Part shown: piece after piece, positions 1-9,310 of the stretch
How the letters are laid out: each line of letters begins with the position of its first letter
Numbering within the stretch: position 1 is the stretch's first letter
Source of the DNA: Desulfobacteraceae bacterium
GTDB taxonomy: Bacteria; Desulfobacterota; Desulfobacteria; Desulfobacterales; Desulfosalsimonadaceae
Direction of reading: 5' to 3'
NCBI GenBank assembly: GCA_011389935.1
Contig: JAABTJ010000006.1
Location: 1 to 64,000, forward strand
Length of the DNA stretch: 64,000 nt
Notes under the pieces: generated by a model
What the model saw: the letters and a program-made list of their open reading frames with translations, nothing else
Database searches by the model: none
What the model was told of the DNA's origin: nothing
Program-made: the position numbers and the translations under genes

Positions 1-1
1 A

Positions 2-1831
2 GCGGCCTTTGAAGCGGCCCGGTATCATTCCAGTCGGGTGATTGTCGAAAAATATATCCACGGAAACGACTATCGTCTGTTGGTTATAAACTATCGTCTC
101 GTGGCTGCGGCCCGCCGCATCCCCGCGCATGTTACCGGTGACGGAAAATCCACCATCCAGGAGCTGATCGACATCGTCAACAGCGACCCGCGCCGGGGAT
201 ACGGACATGAAAAGATGCTGACCGAGATCACCGTCGACGTCATGACCCTGCGCCTTCTGGAGCAGGCGGGCTATACCACGGAAACCGTAATCCCGGAAGG
301 AGAAAATTTCTACCTCAAAACAACGGCCAACCTGAGCACCGGCGGTGTCTCCGAAGATGTAACCGATACGGTGCATTCCTACAACATCTTCATGGCCGAG
401 CGGGTAGCTCGGATTATCGGCATCGACATCTGCGGCATCGACGTGATTGCCCCGTCGCTTACTGAACCCATCAGCGAAAACGAGGGGGCAATCATCGAGG
501 TCAACGGCGCGCCGGGTTTTCGCATGCACCTTTCCCCGACCACCGGCCAGCCGAGAAACGTGGCGGAACCGGTGCTGGACATGCTTTTTCCCGGCGGGCA
601 TCCGGCCCGGATTCCAATCGTTTCCGTGACCGGCACCAACGGCAAGACGACCACGGTCCGCCTGATCGCCCATATCATGCGGATGAGCGGTAAAAATACC
701 GGCTGCACCACCACGGACGGCATCTACATCCAGAACCAGCTGCTGTATAAAGGGGACTGTTCCGGCCCGGAAAGCGCCCGTTTCGTGCTTCGGGATCCCA
801 CGGTGGACTACGCGGTTTTCGAAACGGCCCGGGGCGGACTCCTGCGCTCCGGGCTATGCTATGACATGGGCGATGTCGGCGTTGTTACCAACGTTTCTTC
901 GGATCACCTGGGCCTGAGCGGCATTCATTCACTGGAGCAGCTGACGCGGCTCAAATCGATCATCGTGGAAAACGTCCATCCGGAGGGGTATGCGATTTTG
1001 AACGCCGATGACGATAACGTATATTCCATGCGGGACAATATATGCTGTAATGCGGCACTTTTCAGCATGGATGCGGACAATCCACGGATACACGAGCACT
1101 GCGCTGCAGGAGGCCTTGCAGCCGTCTACGTGGACGGAAGCATTGTGTTTCGAAAAGGAGACTGGGAGATTCTCGTGGACAAAGTGATCAACATTCCGTT
1201 GACGTATTACGGCAGAGCCGCCTTTCAGATTCAGAATGTTTTGGCCGCGTGTCTGGCCGCCTTTGTCCGGGACGTGAAGATCGATGACCTGCGCGCCGCT
1301 CTGCAGACGTTTTTTCCGTCATCAGCACAGCTTCCCGGGCGGATGAATATTTTCGAACTGGAACGTTTCCGGGTGCTCATCGACTATGCGCACAATCCGG
1401 CAAGCATGGAGGCGATCGGCCGCTTCGTCCGGACGCTGGGCGTAACTTCCAGCGTGGGCATCGTGGCGGGAACCGGCGACCGGCGGGACGAGGACCTGCG
1501 GGAATACGGCCTGGCTGCGGCCCGGCACTTCGATCGGGTTATCGTGTGGGAGGACCGGGATTACGCCCGGGGTCGCGACAGCCGAGAAATCATGGATCTT
1601 GTTGTGGAAGGCGCCCAAAGCGCCCGGCCGGAGACCGCACTTCAGATCATTTTCGACGAGGATGACGCCGTTGACTACGCCCTCGGGCATGCCGCCCCTG
1701 GGTCGATCATTTGCATCTTCACCGGCCGGATCGAAGAAATGACCGCCAAAATCAATGCCCTGAAAGAACAGGAAGTGGATTTGACCATCACCCGGGCGGA
1801 TATACCCAATATCGGGATGCAGTCGGAATAA
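2..1831 (+). CDS. cphA: Cyanophycin synthetase, C-terminal two thirds (5' truncated by window edge)
   Basis: This enzyme would polymerise arginine and aspartate into cyanophycin with ATP. The reading frame is open from base 2, so the start lies upstream of the window. The visible part holds the end of an ATP-grasp module (EKYIHGNDYRLLVIN near the beginning) followed by a Mur-ligase-like module with the P-loop VTGTNGKTTT and, further on, the Mur-type C-terminal signature DYAHNPASME. About 609 residues are visible, against roughly 870-900 for the complete family, so the N-terminal domain and part of the ATP-grasp are missing from view. CphA genes often occur as a pair in proteobacteria, so a second copy could lie upstream; that cannot be seen here. 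A 3' neighbour on the same strand follows after about 290 bp. Confidence 0.93.
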   Translation, partial: AAFEAARYHSSRVIVEKYIHGNDYRLLVINYRLVAAARRIPAHVTGDGKSTIQELIDIVNSDPRRGYGHEKMLTEITVDVMTLRLLEQAGYTTETVIPEGENFYLKTTANLSTGGVSEDVTDTVHSYNIFMAERVARIIGIDICGIDVIAPSLTEPISENEGAIIEVNGAPGFRMHLSPTTGQPRNVAEPVLDMLFPGGHPARIPIVSVTGTNGKTTTVRLIAHIMRMSGKNTGCTTTDGIYIQNQLLYKGDCSGPESARFVLRDPTVDYAVFETARGGLLRSGLCYDMGDVGVVTNVSSDHLGLSGIHSLEQLTRLKSIIVENVHPEGYAILNADDDNVYSMRDNICCNAALFSMDADNPRIHEHCAAGGLAAVYVDGSIVFRKGDWEILVDKVINIPLTYYGRAAFQIQNVLAACLAAFVRDVKIDDLRAALQTFFPSSAQLPGRMNIFELERFRVLIDYAHNPASMEAIGRFVRTLGVTSSVGIVAGTGDRRDEDLREYGLAAARHFDRVIVWEDRDYARGRDSREIMDLVVEGAQSARPETALQIIFDEDDAVDYALGHAAPGSIICIFTGRIEEMTAKINALKEQEVDLTITRADIPNIGMQSE

Positions 1832-1884
1832 AGACAGTAACTTTTTTGGATTCTGTTATCCGGGCCCTGTCCAATTCATCAGAA

Positions 1885-1964
1885 TTTCATGTACGATAGG
1901 TAAACTGCATTCTTGGTGACTGCGTGCGCCTTGGTTTTGAATTTTTTACACGAGTTTCCGAGAC
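1885..1964. repeat. Decayed right half of the dispersed palindromic repeat
   Basis: This stretch aligns by eye with the loop and right arm of the repeat copies at 19339, 32841 and 41749. It keeps a gtacg..aggtaaac loop region, then TGCGTGCGCCTTGG followed by TTTTGAATTTTTTACA, which corresponds to the conserved box GCCTTGATCTTGAA and the outer arm. The left half is not recognisable, and the inner arm no longer pairs. I read it as a relic. Confidence 0.4.
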
Positions 1965-2117
1965 AAACATCAAAAAAGCTGTATATCCTCGCGTAGCGGT
2001 CAACTGTGCAATTCGGTTCTAATCAAACTTGCAATCAATTGTGCGCCTATGAGAAGAATGAAGGGGGCTTTGCGGTTTTTTCCCAATAACAACGCGCTTG
2101 CCCTCAAAGGGATACCC

Positions 2118-2660
2118 ATGGCCCGGGCTGAGAAAAAACAGACGCTCCAGGAAGATGACAACCGGGAGATGGCATGTGATGTCGCCCGCACTTGGAAGGA
2201 ATACGGAAAACTGACCCGCGTGGAAGAAACGATTCAATACGCCCGCCACCGGGGCTTTAACAAACTGGGCATCGCCTTTTGCATCGGCTTGTCGGAAGAG
2301 GCGGAAAAGTTGACCAACCTGCTTATAAATGAAAATTTCGACGTGGTTTCGGTCTGCTGTATGTGCGGCGCCATGAGTTCAGATGATATCGGATTGCCGG
2401 AGGACGACAAGATCCTTCCCGGCTATCGTCAGCCTTTTTGCAACCCCATTGGCCAAGCCGCGGTGCTGGAGGCCGAAGGCGTTGACCTCCACGTCCTGCT
2501 GGGCCTCTGCGTAGGAGACGACACCCTGTTTATTAAGCACGCAAACGCCCCGGTCACCATACTGGCCGTCAAAGACCGGGTGCTGGCGCACAACCCGCTT
2601 GGGGCCCTGTATACATCGAAGCACATCTATACCAAACTCAACACTCGCCGTCCCAAGTAA
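2118..2660 (+). CDS. DUF1847-like cysteine-containing protein
   Basis: The product resembles the DUF1847 family (putative metal-binding proteins of anaerobes), whose biochemical role is unknown. Visible family-like blocks are TRVEETIQYARHRGFNKLGI, the cysteine cluster VSVCCMCGAM, and the tail with HANAPVTILAVKDRVLAHNP. Family members usually begin with a CxxC-type cysteine motif; I do not see it here, so this copy may be a shorter variant. The start at 2118 follows AAAGGG at a workable spacing. An in-frame ATG at 2049 would add 23 residues but has no clear ribosome-binding site. A glycyl radical enzyme follows 86 bp downstream on the same strand, so the two may be co-transcribed. Function is not inferred beyond family membership. 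Confidence 0.72.
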   Translation: MARAEKKQTLQEDDNREMACDVARTWKEYGKLTRVEETIQYARHRGFNKLGIAFCIGLSEEAEKLTNLLINENFDVVSVCCMCGAMSSDDIGLPEDDKILPGYRQPFCNPIGQAAVLEAEGVDLHVLLGLCVGDDTLFIKHANAPVTILAVKDRVLAHNPLGALYTSKHIYTKLNTRRPK

Positions 2661-2746
2661 TATCGGTAATAGGCCCATTGGTCTCCGGCATTTCTTTGGC
2701 CTGTTCTTTTTCTTTAATGCCTCAATAATCAGCAGGAGATAAGAAA

Positions 2747-5146
2747 ATGACCACAGAGAAAGCTTCCTCAAGAACCGCCCGGATGAAAGAAGAGCTCCTG
2801 TCGTGCCGCTATGAAATCTGCATTGAGCGGATGAAATATTTCACCGAAGCGCACCGGCAGAAACCGGAGGCACCGGAAATCATACGGCGGGCCGAAGGCC
2901 TTGCCCGAACCCTTGCGCACATGACCATATTTATCCGCGAGGATGAGCTGCTGGTGGGAAATGAGACCGGAAAAAACTTGGGCGAAAAGGTCAATCTCGA
3001 TCTCCAGAGGTTTTACGACGGCCTGGACCAGCGATCCACCTATGAGGAACTGGCCAGGCGCTACCCCCAACCGTTTTTTATCGAGGACAAGGATATCGAC
3101 ACTCTCATGGAGATGATCCCCTACTGGAAGGGCAGATCACTTGCCGGCGACATCATCCCGGAACAGCTGTACCAGGAGGGGTTGATCTCGGCAACCGAAG
3201 GGTTGGCCCCCTTAGTGCCCAATATCGCCATCCAGACCGGTACCACAGAGGGTCATCTATCCGCTGGATACGAAAAACTCCTGCGGCTTGGCTACCAGGG
3301 CATTATTGAGGCGGCGGATCATTATCAGTATCGACTTGTCGCAGACGATCCGGAATACAGGGAAAAGCATGATTTTTATGAGGCCGTAAAAATATATTAC
3401 CGCGCCGCCATTGGATTTGCGAAGCGCTATTCCGAACTGGCGTTTGAAATGGCGAGCAGAGGGACGGCCGAATCCCGAAAAGATGAGTTGAGGACCATTG
3501 GGGAGATGATGGAAAAATTCACGGCAGCGGTTCCAGATACCTTCTACGAGGCCGTATCGTTTATCTGGTTTACCCAAAATATCGCCAACATTATCTACCA
3601 GCGCAGCGTGCTTGCCCCGGGACGGCTGGACCAGATCTTGTGGCCCTATTACGAAAAGGACCTGCAGGAGGGCAGAATTACGCGGGAGTCGGCGCTCGAA
3701 CTCATCGAGGAGTTGAACCTGAAGCTGACTTGGAATGTGACCCTGATCCCGGCAGAACTAACCGCCATCGCCAACGCTCTGGGGCAGAACACACAAGCCA
3801 TAACCATTTCCGGGGTGAATAAAGATGGTGCCGATGCCACCAATGAACTCTCCTACCTGTTCCTGGAAGCCTATGCAAACCTCAAGGCGTTTACCACCGA
3901 CCTGTCCGTGCGCATCCACAAGCATACGCCGAAAGCTTTTTTCAAGGCTGCCGTGTCCGTCTTTCAATCCACTTCCGGCATTGCCTTCTATAATGACGAT
4001 GTAATCGTGCCGGCACTGGAAAAGGCCGGCTATTCGACGCAGCATGCCCGGGATTACGTGATCATCGGGTGCGTGGAGCCCACCGGACAAGGAAACAGCT
4101 TTGCCGCCACCGGCCGGATGTTCATGAATTTGCCCGGGGTGCTCGAACTGGTGTTAAACAACGGCGTCAGCGGCTTGTCCGGCCTGACAGACGGCCTCCC
4201 GACCGGGGACCCGGCCGGTTTTGCCTCCTTTGACGACTTCTATGATGCCTTTGCCAGGCAACTGGCTTTCAATGTGAAGCGCACTGTTCGGATAGCGGAA
4301 ATCGGGGATCTTGAAGCCATAAAGCGTTTCCAGCACCCCTTTGTTTCTGCCATGCTCGATGGCTGCATGGAAACGGGGAGGGATCATGTCTGCGGCGGGG
4401 CCATATACAATTTCTCATCGATTACCGCCTACGGATTCGCCACTCTGGTAAATTCACTTTACGTTATCAAAAAGGCTGTTTATGACGACAACATCATGTC
4501 GCTGCCGGAACTCATCGGGATACTGAACACCAATTTCGAAGGGCAGGAAGTCCTGCGCCAGACCTTGATCCGCAAATATGCCAAATGGGGAAACGACCAG
4601 GCTGAAATCGATGAGTTCGCATGCCGGCTATGGGACCTCTTTACCCGTGAAGTTGCGAAAAATGCCCCTCTGCGGGGCGGAAGATATAATGCAGGAGCTT
4701 ATTCCATGGGCGTACACGTGATTGAGGGCTTTGTTACCAAGCCCACTCCGGACGGCCGCAAAGCCTTTGAACCGCTTTCAAACTCCCTCTCCCCGGTAAA
4801 CGGCACCGAGGCAAACGGGATCACCGCCATTTTGAATTCGCTTGCCAAGCTTAATTATGATTTTTCGGCAAACGGCGTGGCCGTAAATGTCCGCATCCAT
4901 CCCCAGAATCTTGAAAAAGAAGAAAACATCGACAAATTCTGTCAGCTCCTGAAGATCTATTTCAGACAGGGTGGCATGCAGCTCCAGCCCACGGTGGTCT
5001 CCACCGAAACGCTCAGAGATGCCCAGGCCCACCCCGAAAAATACCGCGACCTGGTCGTAAAGGTCGGTGGTTACAACGCTACCTATGTCGATTTAGGCGC
5101 TCCCATCCAGAACGAGATCATCAGCCGGCTGGAAAATCGTATATAG
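2747..5146 (+). CDS. Glycyl radical enzyme, eliminase/dehydratase type, substrate unknown
   Basis: This 799-residue protein belongs to the pyruvate formate-lyase superfamily, cytosolic enzymes that use a protein glycyl radical to cleave C-C, C-O, C-N or C-S bonds. The thiyl cysteine is Cys442 in IIGCVEPTGQ, and the C-x-E pattern (Glu444) is shared by glycerol/diol dehydratases, choline lyase and related eliminases. PFL itself has a Cys-Cys pair instead. The radical glycine is Gly775 in KVGGYNATY near the C-terminus; the usual arginine of RVxGY is replaced by lysine. The start has a good AGGAGAT site. No radical-SAM activase lies anywhere in the window, although most such enzymes have one adjacent. 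The only same-strand neighbour is the DUF1847-like gene. The substrate cannot be read from sequence by eye. Confidence 0.92.
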   Translation: MTTEKASSRTARMKEELLSCRYEICIERMKYFTEAHRQKPEAPEIIRRAEGLARTLAHMTIFIREDELLVGNETGKNLGEKVNLDLQRFYDGLDQRSTYEELARRYPQPFFIEDKDIDTLMEMIPYWKGRSLAGDIIPEQLYQEGLISATEGLAPLVPNIAIQTGTTEGHLSAGYEKLLRLGYQGIIEAADHYQYRLVADDPEYREKHDFYEAVKIYYRAAIGFAKRYSELAFEMASRGTAESRKDELRTIGEMMEKFTAAVPDTFYEAVSFIWFTQNIANIIYQRSVLAPGRLDQILWPYYEKDLQEGRITRESALELIEELNLKLTWNVTLIPAELTAIANALGQNTQAITISGVNKDGADATNELSYLFLEAYANLKAFTTDLSVRIHKHTPKAFFKAAVSVFQSTSGIAFYNDDVIVPALEKAGYSTQHARDYVIIGCVEPTGQGNSFAATGRMFMNLPGVLELVLNNGVSGLSGLTDGLPTGDPAGFASFDDFYDAFARQLAFNVKRTVRIAEIGDLEAIKRFQHPFVSAMLDGCMETGRDHVCGGAIYNFSSITAYGFATLVNSLYVIKKAVYDDNIMSLPELIGILNTNFEGQEVLRQTLIRKYAKWGNDQAEIDEFACRLWDLFTREVAKNAPLRGGRYNAGAYSMGVHVIEGFVTKPTPDGRKAFEPLSNSLSPVNGTEANGITAILNSLAKLNYDFSANGVAVNVRIHPQNLEKEENIDKFCQLLKIYFRQGGMQLQPTVVSTETLRDAQAHPEKYRDLVVKVGGYNATYVDLGAPIQNEIISRLENRI

Positions 5147-5832
5147 CCAGAACCTCTCTTACCTTGACAGCCAGCCTGTGGCTGGAAAAGGGTTTTTCAA
5201 TAAAGTGCAGCCCTTCATCCAGAACCGTGTGGTGGGCGATCACGTTGGCCGTGTAGCCGGACATGTATAGCACCTTGATATCCGGAAAAAGGCCCTTGAG
5301 CTGATCGGCGAATTCCCGGCCGTTCATTTCCGGCATGACGATATCGGTCAACAGAAGGTCGATTTTACCTTCATGCGCTTTGGCCGATTCCATGGCCTCG
5401 CTTGGGCTGTTTGCCATAATGACGTTGTAGCCAAGCCTTTCAAGCATTACGCGAGTGATATTCAAGACAACGGTTTCGTCTTCCAGTACCAGAATCGTTT
5501 CTCCGCGCCCCTTGGCAGCGCTTCTTCCTTTTTTTATCCGGAAGGCCGGCATCCTCCAAAAACCGCGGCAAATAGATCCGGATCGTGGTGCCTTCAGCAG
5601 TTCAGGAGAAATCAGATTCATTTTTTGATGAGGTTGACGGTTGTTTTCTGTTTTGTTTTCCGGCATACCGGTTCCATAAAAAAAGTATGGTTGCTATTAT
5701 CAGCACCGATGCACTCGCAACAAGACAAGTGGCTTCCGGTGGGGTGAAACCCGGGCCATCAATCCGGTTTATGTATAAGATAAGACGGATGCTGGTTTGC
5801 GCCAATTCCATTCTTGAACCGTAAGAAAGCAA
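5121..5832 (-). pseudogene. Internally deleted, frameshifted hybrid sensor histidine kinase (receiver domain remains)
   Basis: Reading leftward, 5832-5602 encodes a short piece with one membrane helix (CLVASASVLIIATILFLW) and a basic flank, as in a kinase membrane anchor. Around 5600-5560 another frame gives EGTTIRIYLPRF, the typical last strand of a HATPase domain in hybrid kinases. An A7 run at about 5530 then shifts the frame into a complete receiver domain (ILVLEDETVVLNI, phosphoacceptor in LLLTDIVMPEMNG, KPF near the end). The dimerisation/H-box region and most of the ATPase are absent. The simplest reading is a deletion plus a one-base frameshift. A short receiver-only protein could still be translated from 5666 or from an internal start. 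It ends tail to tail with the glycyl radical enzyme, overlapping it by 26 bp. Confidence 0.7.
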
Positions 5833-6074
5833 ACATTATGCCAAAGCACTAATTGCCCAAGCCGTCGGCTCCATTTGCCGCCTGGATCCATATTTTTTTC
5901 CGGAAATTTGTTTTTTGTACGGCGCTGTTTCCGACAGTCGTCCCGTCAGCGGAAATAGGATGCAGAGTGTCACTTAGAGGGTGAGAGTAAAGGTGGGTTT
6001 TTATTCAGTAGGCCCTAACGATTAACCAGCGCCTGTTTTTTTCTATATCATTCAAACCGATGAAAGGACACGTT

Positions 6075-6800
6075 ATGTTGAAAACCATCCTTCTGACCAT
6101 GCTTTTTGTTTTTTCGGTGTCGGTTTCGGCAGTTGCCGCTGACAAGCCTTTCGGGGGAGAGGGGGAGATCGGAATAATGATCACCAGCGGCAATTCGGAC
6201 ACTGAATCAATCAACGGAAAAATCGGGATTACCTATGAAACAGAACGTCTGATCAATGCCGCCGATTTAAGCGGGCTCTATAAATCGGAAAAAAACGAAG
6301 AAACAGGGGATCATCAGGCATCCGCCCAAAAACACGAGGGTTCCATCAAAACCGGCCTTAAATTCACGGAAAATGATTATGCCTTTATCCGGGGGGCTTA
6401 TTTGAACGACCGGTTCAGCGGATATCATTATCAGAACACGGTTTCGGCCGGCTATGGCCGAAAACTGATCACCGGCGACCGGGTCAACCTGACCGTTGAA
6501 CTCGGTCCTGGCTACCGTTATGATAAACTCAGAACGGGCGGATCGGAGGAGGACGCTATTTTCAGAGTGTCAGGGCGTTTTTCCCTGCAATTGACCGAAA
6601 CCGCAACTTTTTCACAGGACCTGAGCGTGGAAACCGGCGACGACAAAACCATCACCCAGTCGATTTCGGCTATCAGAGCCCAGATCATCGGCGCTTTGGC
6701 CATGAAGCTCTCCTATACCATTGACCGGCAGTCCAAAGTTCCCGCTGATACCGAAAAAACCAATACAGAAACCGCTCTGACGCTGGTATACGGATTTTAG
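6075..6800 (+). CDS. DUF481 family outer-membrane beta-barrel protein
   Basis: This is a predicted outer-membrane protein of the DUF481 (YdiY-like) family. The start at 6075 is preceded by AAAGGA at good spacing; the ATG at 6060 lies inside that leader. Residues 1-22 form a clear signal peptide (LLTMLFVFSVSVSAVAA, cleavage after AVAA). The mature part shows alternating short beta-strand patterns typical of a small barrel and ends with aromatic LTLVYGF, as expected for outer-membrane insertion. The opening GEGEIGIMITSGNSDTES matches the family's usual first strand. The role is unknown in the family; E. coli YdiY is acid-induced. It is a single gene, divergent from the decayed kinase upstream. 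Confidence 0.82.
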   Translation: MLKTILLTMLFVFSVSVSAVAADKPFGGEGEIGIMITSGNSDTESINGKIGITYETERLINAADLSGLYKSEKNEETGDHQASAQKHEGSIKTGLKFTENDYAFIRGAYLNDRFSGYHYQNTVSAGYGRKLITGDRVNLTVELGPGYRYDKLRTGGSEEDAIFRVSGRFSLQLTETATFSQDLSVETGDDKTITQSISAIRAQIIGALAMKLSYTIDRQSKVPADTEKTNTETALTLVYGF

Positions 6801-6961
6801 TATCGGGTGACAACCATAGAGGCAGGCTGCGGATTCACTGGCACCCAAGGCTGCCTGCAATCGAAGGGCATTGATTTTATGCACACTCGGGAAAAAGCCG
6901 TCTGGAGAACCGTCAATTATCTACAGGGATGAAACGGGGATTTGTAGCTGTCTGAATTAAT

Positions 6962-7036
6962 TGGTGACCCCAACGGGACTCGAACCCGTGTTACCGGCGT
7001 GAGAGGCCGGCGTCCTAACCGCTAGACGATGGGGCC
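6962..7036 (-). tRNA. tRNA-Glu (anticodon CTC)
   Basis: Read on the minus strand the molecule starts GGCCCCATCGTCTAGC and ends TGGGGTCA followed by an encoded CCA. The acceptor stem pairs fully over 7 bp with one G-U. The anticodon stem CCGGC/GCCGG encloses CTCTCAC, giving anticodon CTC, which reads GAG. The T-loop has the standard GTTCGAGTC. At 75 nt including CCA it looks intact. It is the only tRNA seen in this window. Confidence 0.96.
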
Positions 7037-7098
7037 ACAATGGTTGGCTACGCAGGGTATATAGGGGGTTGGATTTTATTTGTCAATTGTTTTCCTGC

Positions 7099-7314
7099 TC
7101 ACGCCGGGTGCAGTTTTTTTTTACCCCTTCTCCGGCCGGTCACAAGGTAGATCATCCACCCGATAAAGGGGATCGTTGCAACAAGCCACCATGCGGCCTT
7201 TTCCCGGCCCTGCCCCGGAAACTGTTTTGCGGCCACGTCCACGAGGGCCCACACGGTCAGCAGAAAGAACGGCAGGACAATCAGTATGATCAGCAAAAAA
7301 ACGAGTACATTCAT
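7099..7314 (-). CDS. Small membrane protein with PLDc_N-like domain
   Basis: This is a 71-residue protein with two membrane segments: residues about 3-25 (VLVFLLIILIVLPFFLLTVW) and about 42-60 (WWLVATIPFIGWMIYLVTG), followed by a basic tail GRRRGKKK. The layout matches the phospholipase D-nuclease N-terminal (PLDc_N) module found alone as a small membrane protein or at the start of cardiolipin synthases. No catalytic phospholipase domain follows. Its start overlaps the stop of the transglycosylase gene by 4 bp (ATGA), so it is probably translated by coupling as the last gene of a three-gene minus-strand operon. Its function is unknown. Confidence 0.7.
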   Translation of the reverse strand: MNVLVFLLIILIVLPFFLLTVWALVDVAAKQFPGQGREKAAWWLVATIPFIGWMIYLVTGRRRGKKKLHPA

Positions 7315-8222
7315 GACGATTCCTTTAAACGGTCGTAAATCCGCAGAAGGATGTTTGCATAATACGTGCTGCGATTATAATGGAGCAGCACTTTTTTTGC
7401 CTCTTCCCGGTCAAGGCCGGGGCGCCACCCGTGGTGGCGGAGATAGTTGGCAATGCTGAAAATCGCATCGTCGTGATCAAAAAGGTCGACGCGCCCGTCA
7501 TTGTTGGCGTCGACGCCCAGACTCAGGATGTTTGTCGGCATAAACTGGGCAAAGCCAACCGCCCCGGCATAGGAGCTTTCAATATCAAAAATGATAAAAT
7601 TATCACGGTCGGTATATTTGATCAAGGCTTTTAATTCGCGGTAGGCCCACTCCCCCCTGGCGTCGGCCCGGCTGTCGTACAGTTCCCTGGAAATGCGACC
7701 TTCTTCGGGAATCTGTGCATAAAAGGCATCCCGTACCTGGTTGTCGGTAAGCGCGGCCATGGTCCCCAAAATGTTGACGGCCTTCTGCCTCCCGGTAAAT
7801 GTGCCGAGCCGCGTTTCCACGAGAAGAATGGCCGTGATGATTTCCCGGTCCACGTTGAATTCTTTTTCCGCCCCTGCAAACGCTTTTTCATGGGTTTCGA
7901 GGTAATCAATGGCCTTTTGGATGGAATCCCTGGACATGAACTGGTCATAGTTGAGGGTGGACTCCCGGTGCCTGAAATAGGAGGATATGCCCCTGGTTTC
8001 AAATTGAAGGCGGGAATCCGAAAATATGGCCTGTATGACGTCCGGCGGCAGGTTCATCTCCGGATCGTCAAGGATTCTCTGTTTCAAAGGCTTGAAATGA
8101 TCCGGAACGGTGGATCCGTCGGTGCCCCCCCCGGCAGGGAGGGTGAAGAGGGTCAGCATGAGCCATGCCATCGCGGCTGCGCTGATTGTTGAAAGGCTTC
8201 TGGGGGTTGCAAAAAATTTCAC
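7311..8222 (-). CDS. Lytic murein transglycosylase, MltB/SLT_2 family
   Basis: The protein cleaves the MurNAc-GlcNAc bond of peptidoglycan with 1,6-anhydro product formation. The N-terminus has a hydrophobic signal (ISAAAMAWLMLTLFTLPAGG) without an obvious lipobox. Catalytic Glu lies in AILLVETRLGTFTG, and the typical MltB-family block SSYAGAVGFAQFMPTN follows, then DGRVDLFDHDDAIFSIANYL. Its length of 303 residues is normal for the family. It lies 25 bp after the PHP phosphatase gene and overlaps the small membrane protein gene. The three probably form an operon by position only; no functional link is evident. Confidence 0.9.
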   Translation of the reverse strand: MKFFATPRSLSTISAAAMAWLMLTLFTLPAGGGTDGSTVPDHFKPLKQRILDDPEMNLPPDVIQAIFSDSRLQFETRGISSYFRHRESTLNYDQFMSRDSIQKAIDYLETHEKAFAGAEKEFNVDREIITAILLVETRLGTFTGRQKAVNILGTMAALTDNQVRDAFYAQIPEEGRISRELYDSRADARGEWAYRELKALIKYTDRDNFIIFDIESSYAGAVGFAQFMPTNILSLGVDANNDGRVDLFDHDDAIFSIANYLRHHGWRPGLDREEAKKVLLHYNRSTYYANILLRIYDRLKESS

Positions 8223-8247
8223 GCAGGGCCTCCGGCATCGTTGCCTG

Positions 8248-9036
8248 TTAAATGGGAATTTCGTAGCGATTTTGTCGCGAAAATCCGGTTATGTGCCGAT
8301 AACCGGCGTCCCGCAGAAGATGGACCGCTTCCTTGAAATTTCGGCCGACCTGCTCCGGCTGGTGGGCGTCGGAACCGAACGTGACGGGAATGTTTTTTTC
8401 AAAACAGCGCTTGAGTATTATCGGGTCCGGATACACGGCCTTTGCCGGGTGCGACAGGCCGCTGGTGTTGATTTCGACAACAACATTTTTATACTTGATT
8501 TTCGTCAGAATTGCATCCATTTTCTCGAAAAATTCAAGCGGCGGCTGGTTTCCGAATTTTTTCACGACATCAAGGTGACAAATCACGTCAAAACAGCTAT
8601 AATCGAGCATCATATCGATCAGGTCCAGGTAGGAATCGTAAAATGCCGCATCCGGAGGAGGATTGCAGGATTCGTTGCGCTTTGAGCTGACGATATTGGC
8701 CGCTTCGACAAAATGAACCGACCCGCCCACGACGTCAAAAGAAAAGCGCTCCAGGATGTGGGCTGCGGTTTCGGCATGGATAGGGGTGAAATCGACTTCC
8801 ATGCCCGCCTTTACCTCGATCCGGTCTCTATAGGCGTCTCCCAGGCGTCGGACGGCGTACAGGTACAACGGCACGTCGTCTATGCCCATGGAAAGGTCGC
8901 ACCCTTTTTCATTGATCGTCAGGTGGTCGAGAAAGCAGATTTCCGAAAGCCCTTTTTCAATGGCAAAGCGGATATATTGTTCCATGGTGCCATGGGCATG
9001 GTTGCAAAGCCGGGTATGAACGTGGTAATCAATCAT
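8248..9036 (-). CDS. PHP-family phosphatase, probable histidinol-phosphatase
   Basis: The 262-residue protein has the PHP metal-binding signature MIDYHVHTRLCNHAHGT at its N-terminus, FLDHLTI (second metal-site segment), GMEVDF, CHLDVVKKF and a C-terminal GSDAHQPEQVG. These are the trinuclear metal ligands of PHP hydrolases and match the HisJ/HisK-type histidinol-phosphatases, which perform the penultimate step of histidine synthesis. No other his genes are nearby, so the substrate assignment rests on family resemblance alone; another small phosphoester is possible. It is the first gene of the minus-strand trio with the transglycosylase. Confidence 0.82.
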   Translation of the reverse strand: MIDYHVHTRLCNHAHGTMEQYIRFAIEKGLSEICFLDHLTINEKGCDLSMGIDDVPLYLYAVRRLGDAYRDRIEVKAGMEVDFTPIHAETAAHILERFSFDVVGGSVHFVEAANIVSSKRNESCNPPPDAAFYDSYLDLIDMMLDYSCFDVICHLDVVKKFGNQPPLEFFEKMDAILTKIKYKNVVVEINTSGLSHPAKAVYPDPIILKRCFEKNIPVTFGSDAHQPEQVGRNFKEAVHLLRDAGYRHITGFSRQNRYEIPI

Positions 9037-9310
9037 TGGTTTTTCTGTGCCGTTTTTTTGGAGTTGCAGTCGTTTTGCCCATAATGCCGCTTTGCAGCTA
9101 TGATGTCAAACAGGAAGCTTGTATATGCAGCGTAAAGGAAATAAAACAGACAATTATAATTCTTTGCATTTATCAATAGACATAATGATCAGGGGTGCCC
9201 CTACGGATCCATATTGGGTGGGAATATTTTTCGTGTATATACCAGAATGCAAAAATCAGTAAGAACAGATCGAGCAAAACCCTGAATAATATTGATAAGG
9301 CTCCGTTGCA

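Noticed and set aside
9037-9310. 60-codon minus-strand frame with a hydrophobic middle between the PHP gene and radA
   Set aside because: It has no ribosome-binding site and its start overlaps radA by about 48 bases. The stretch is probably the radA promoter region, though no clear -35/-10 pair was resolved.
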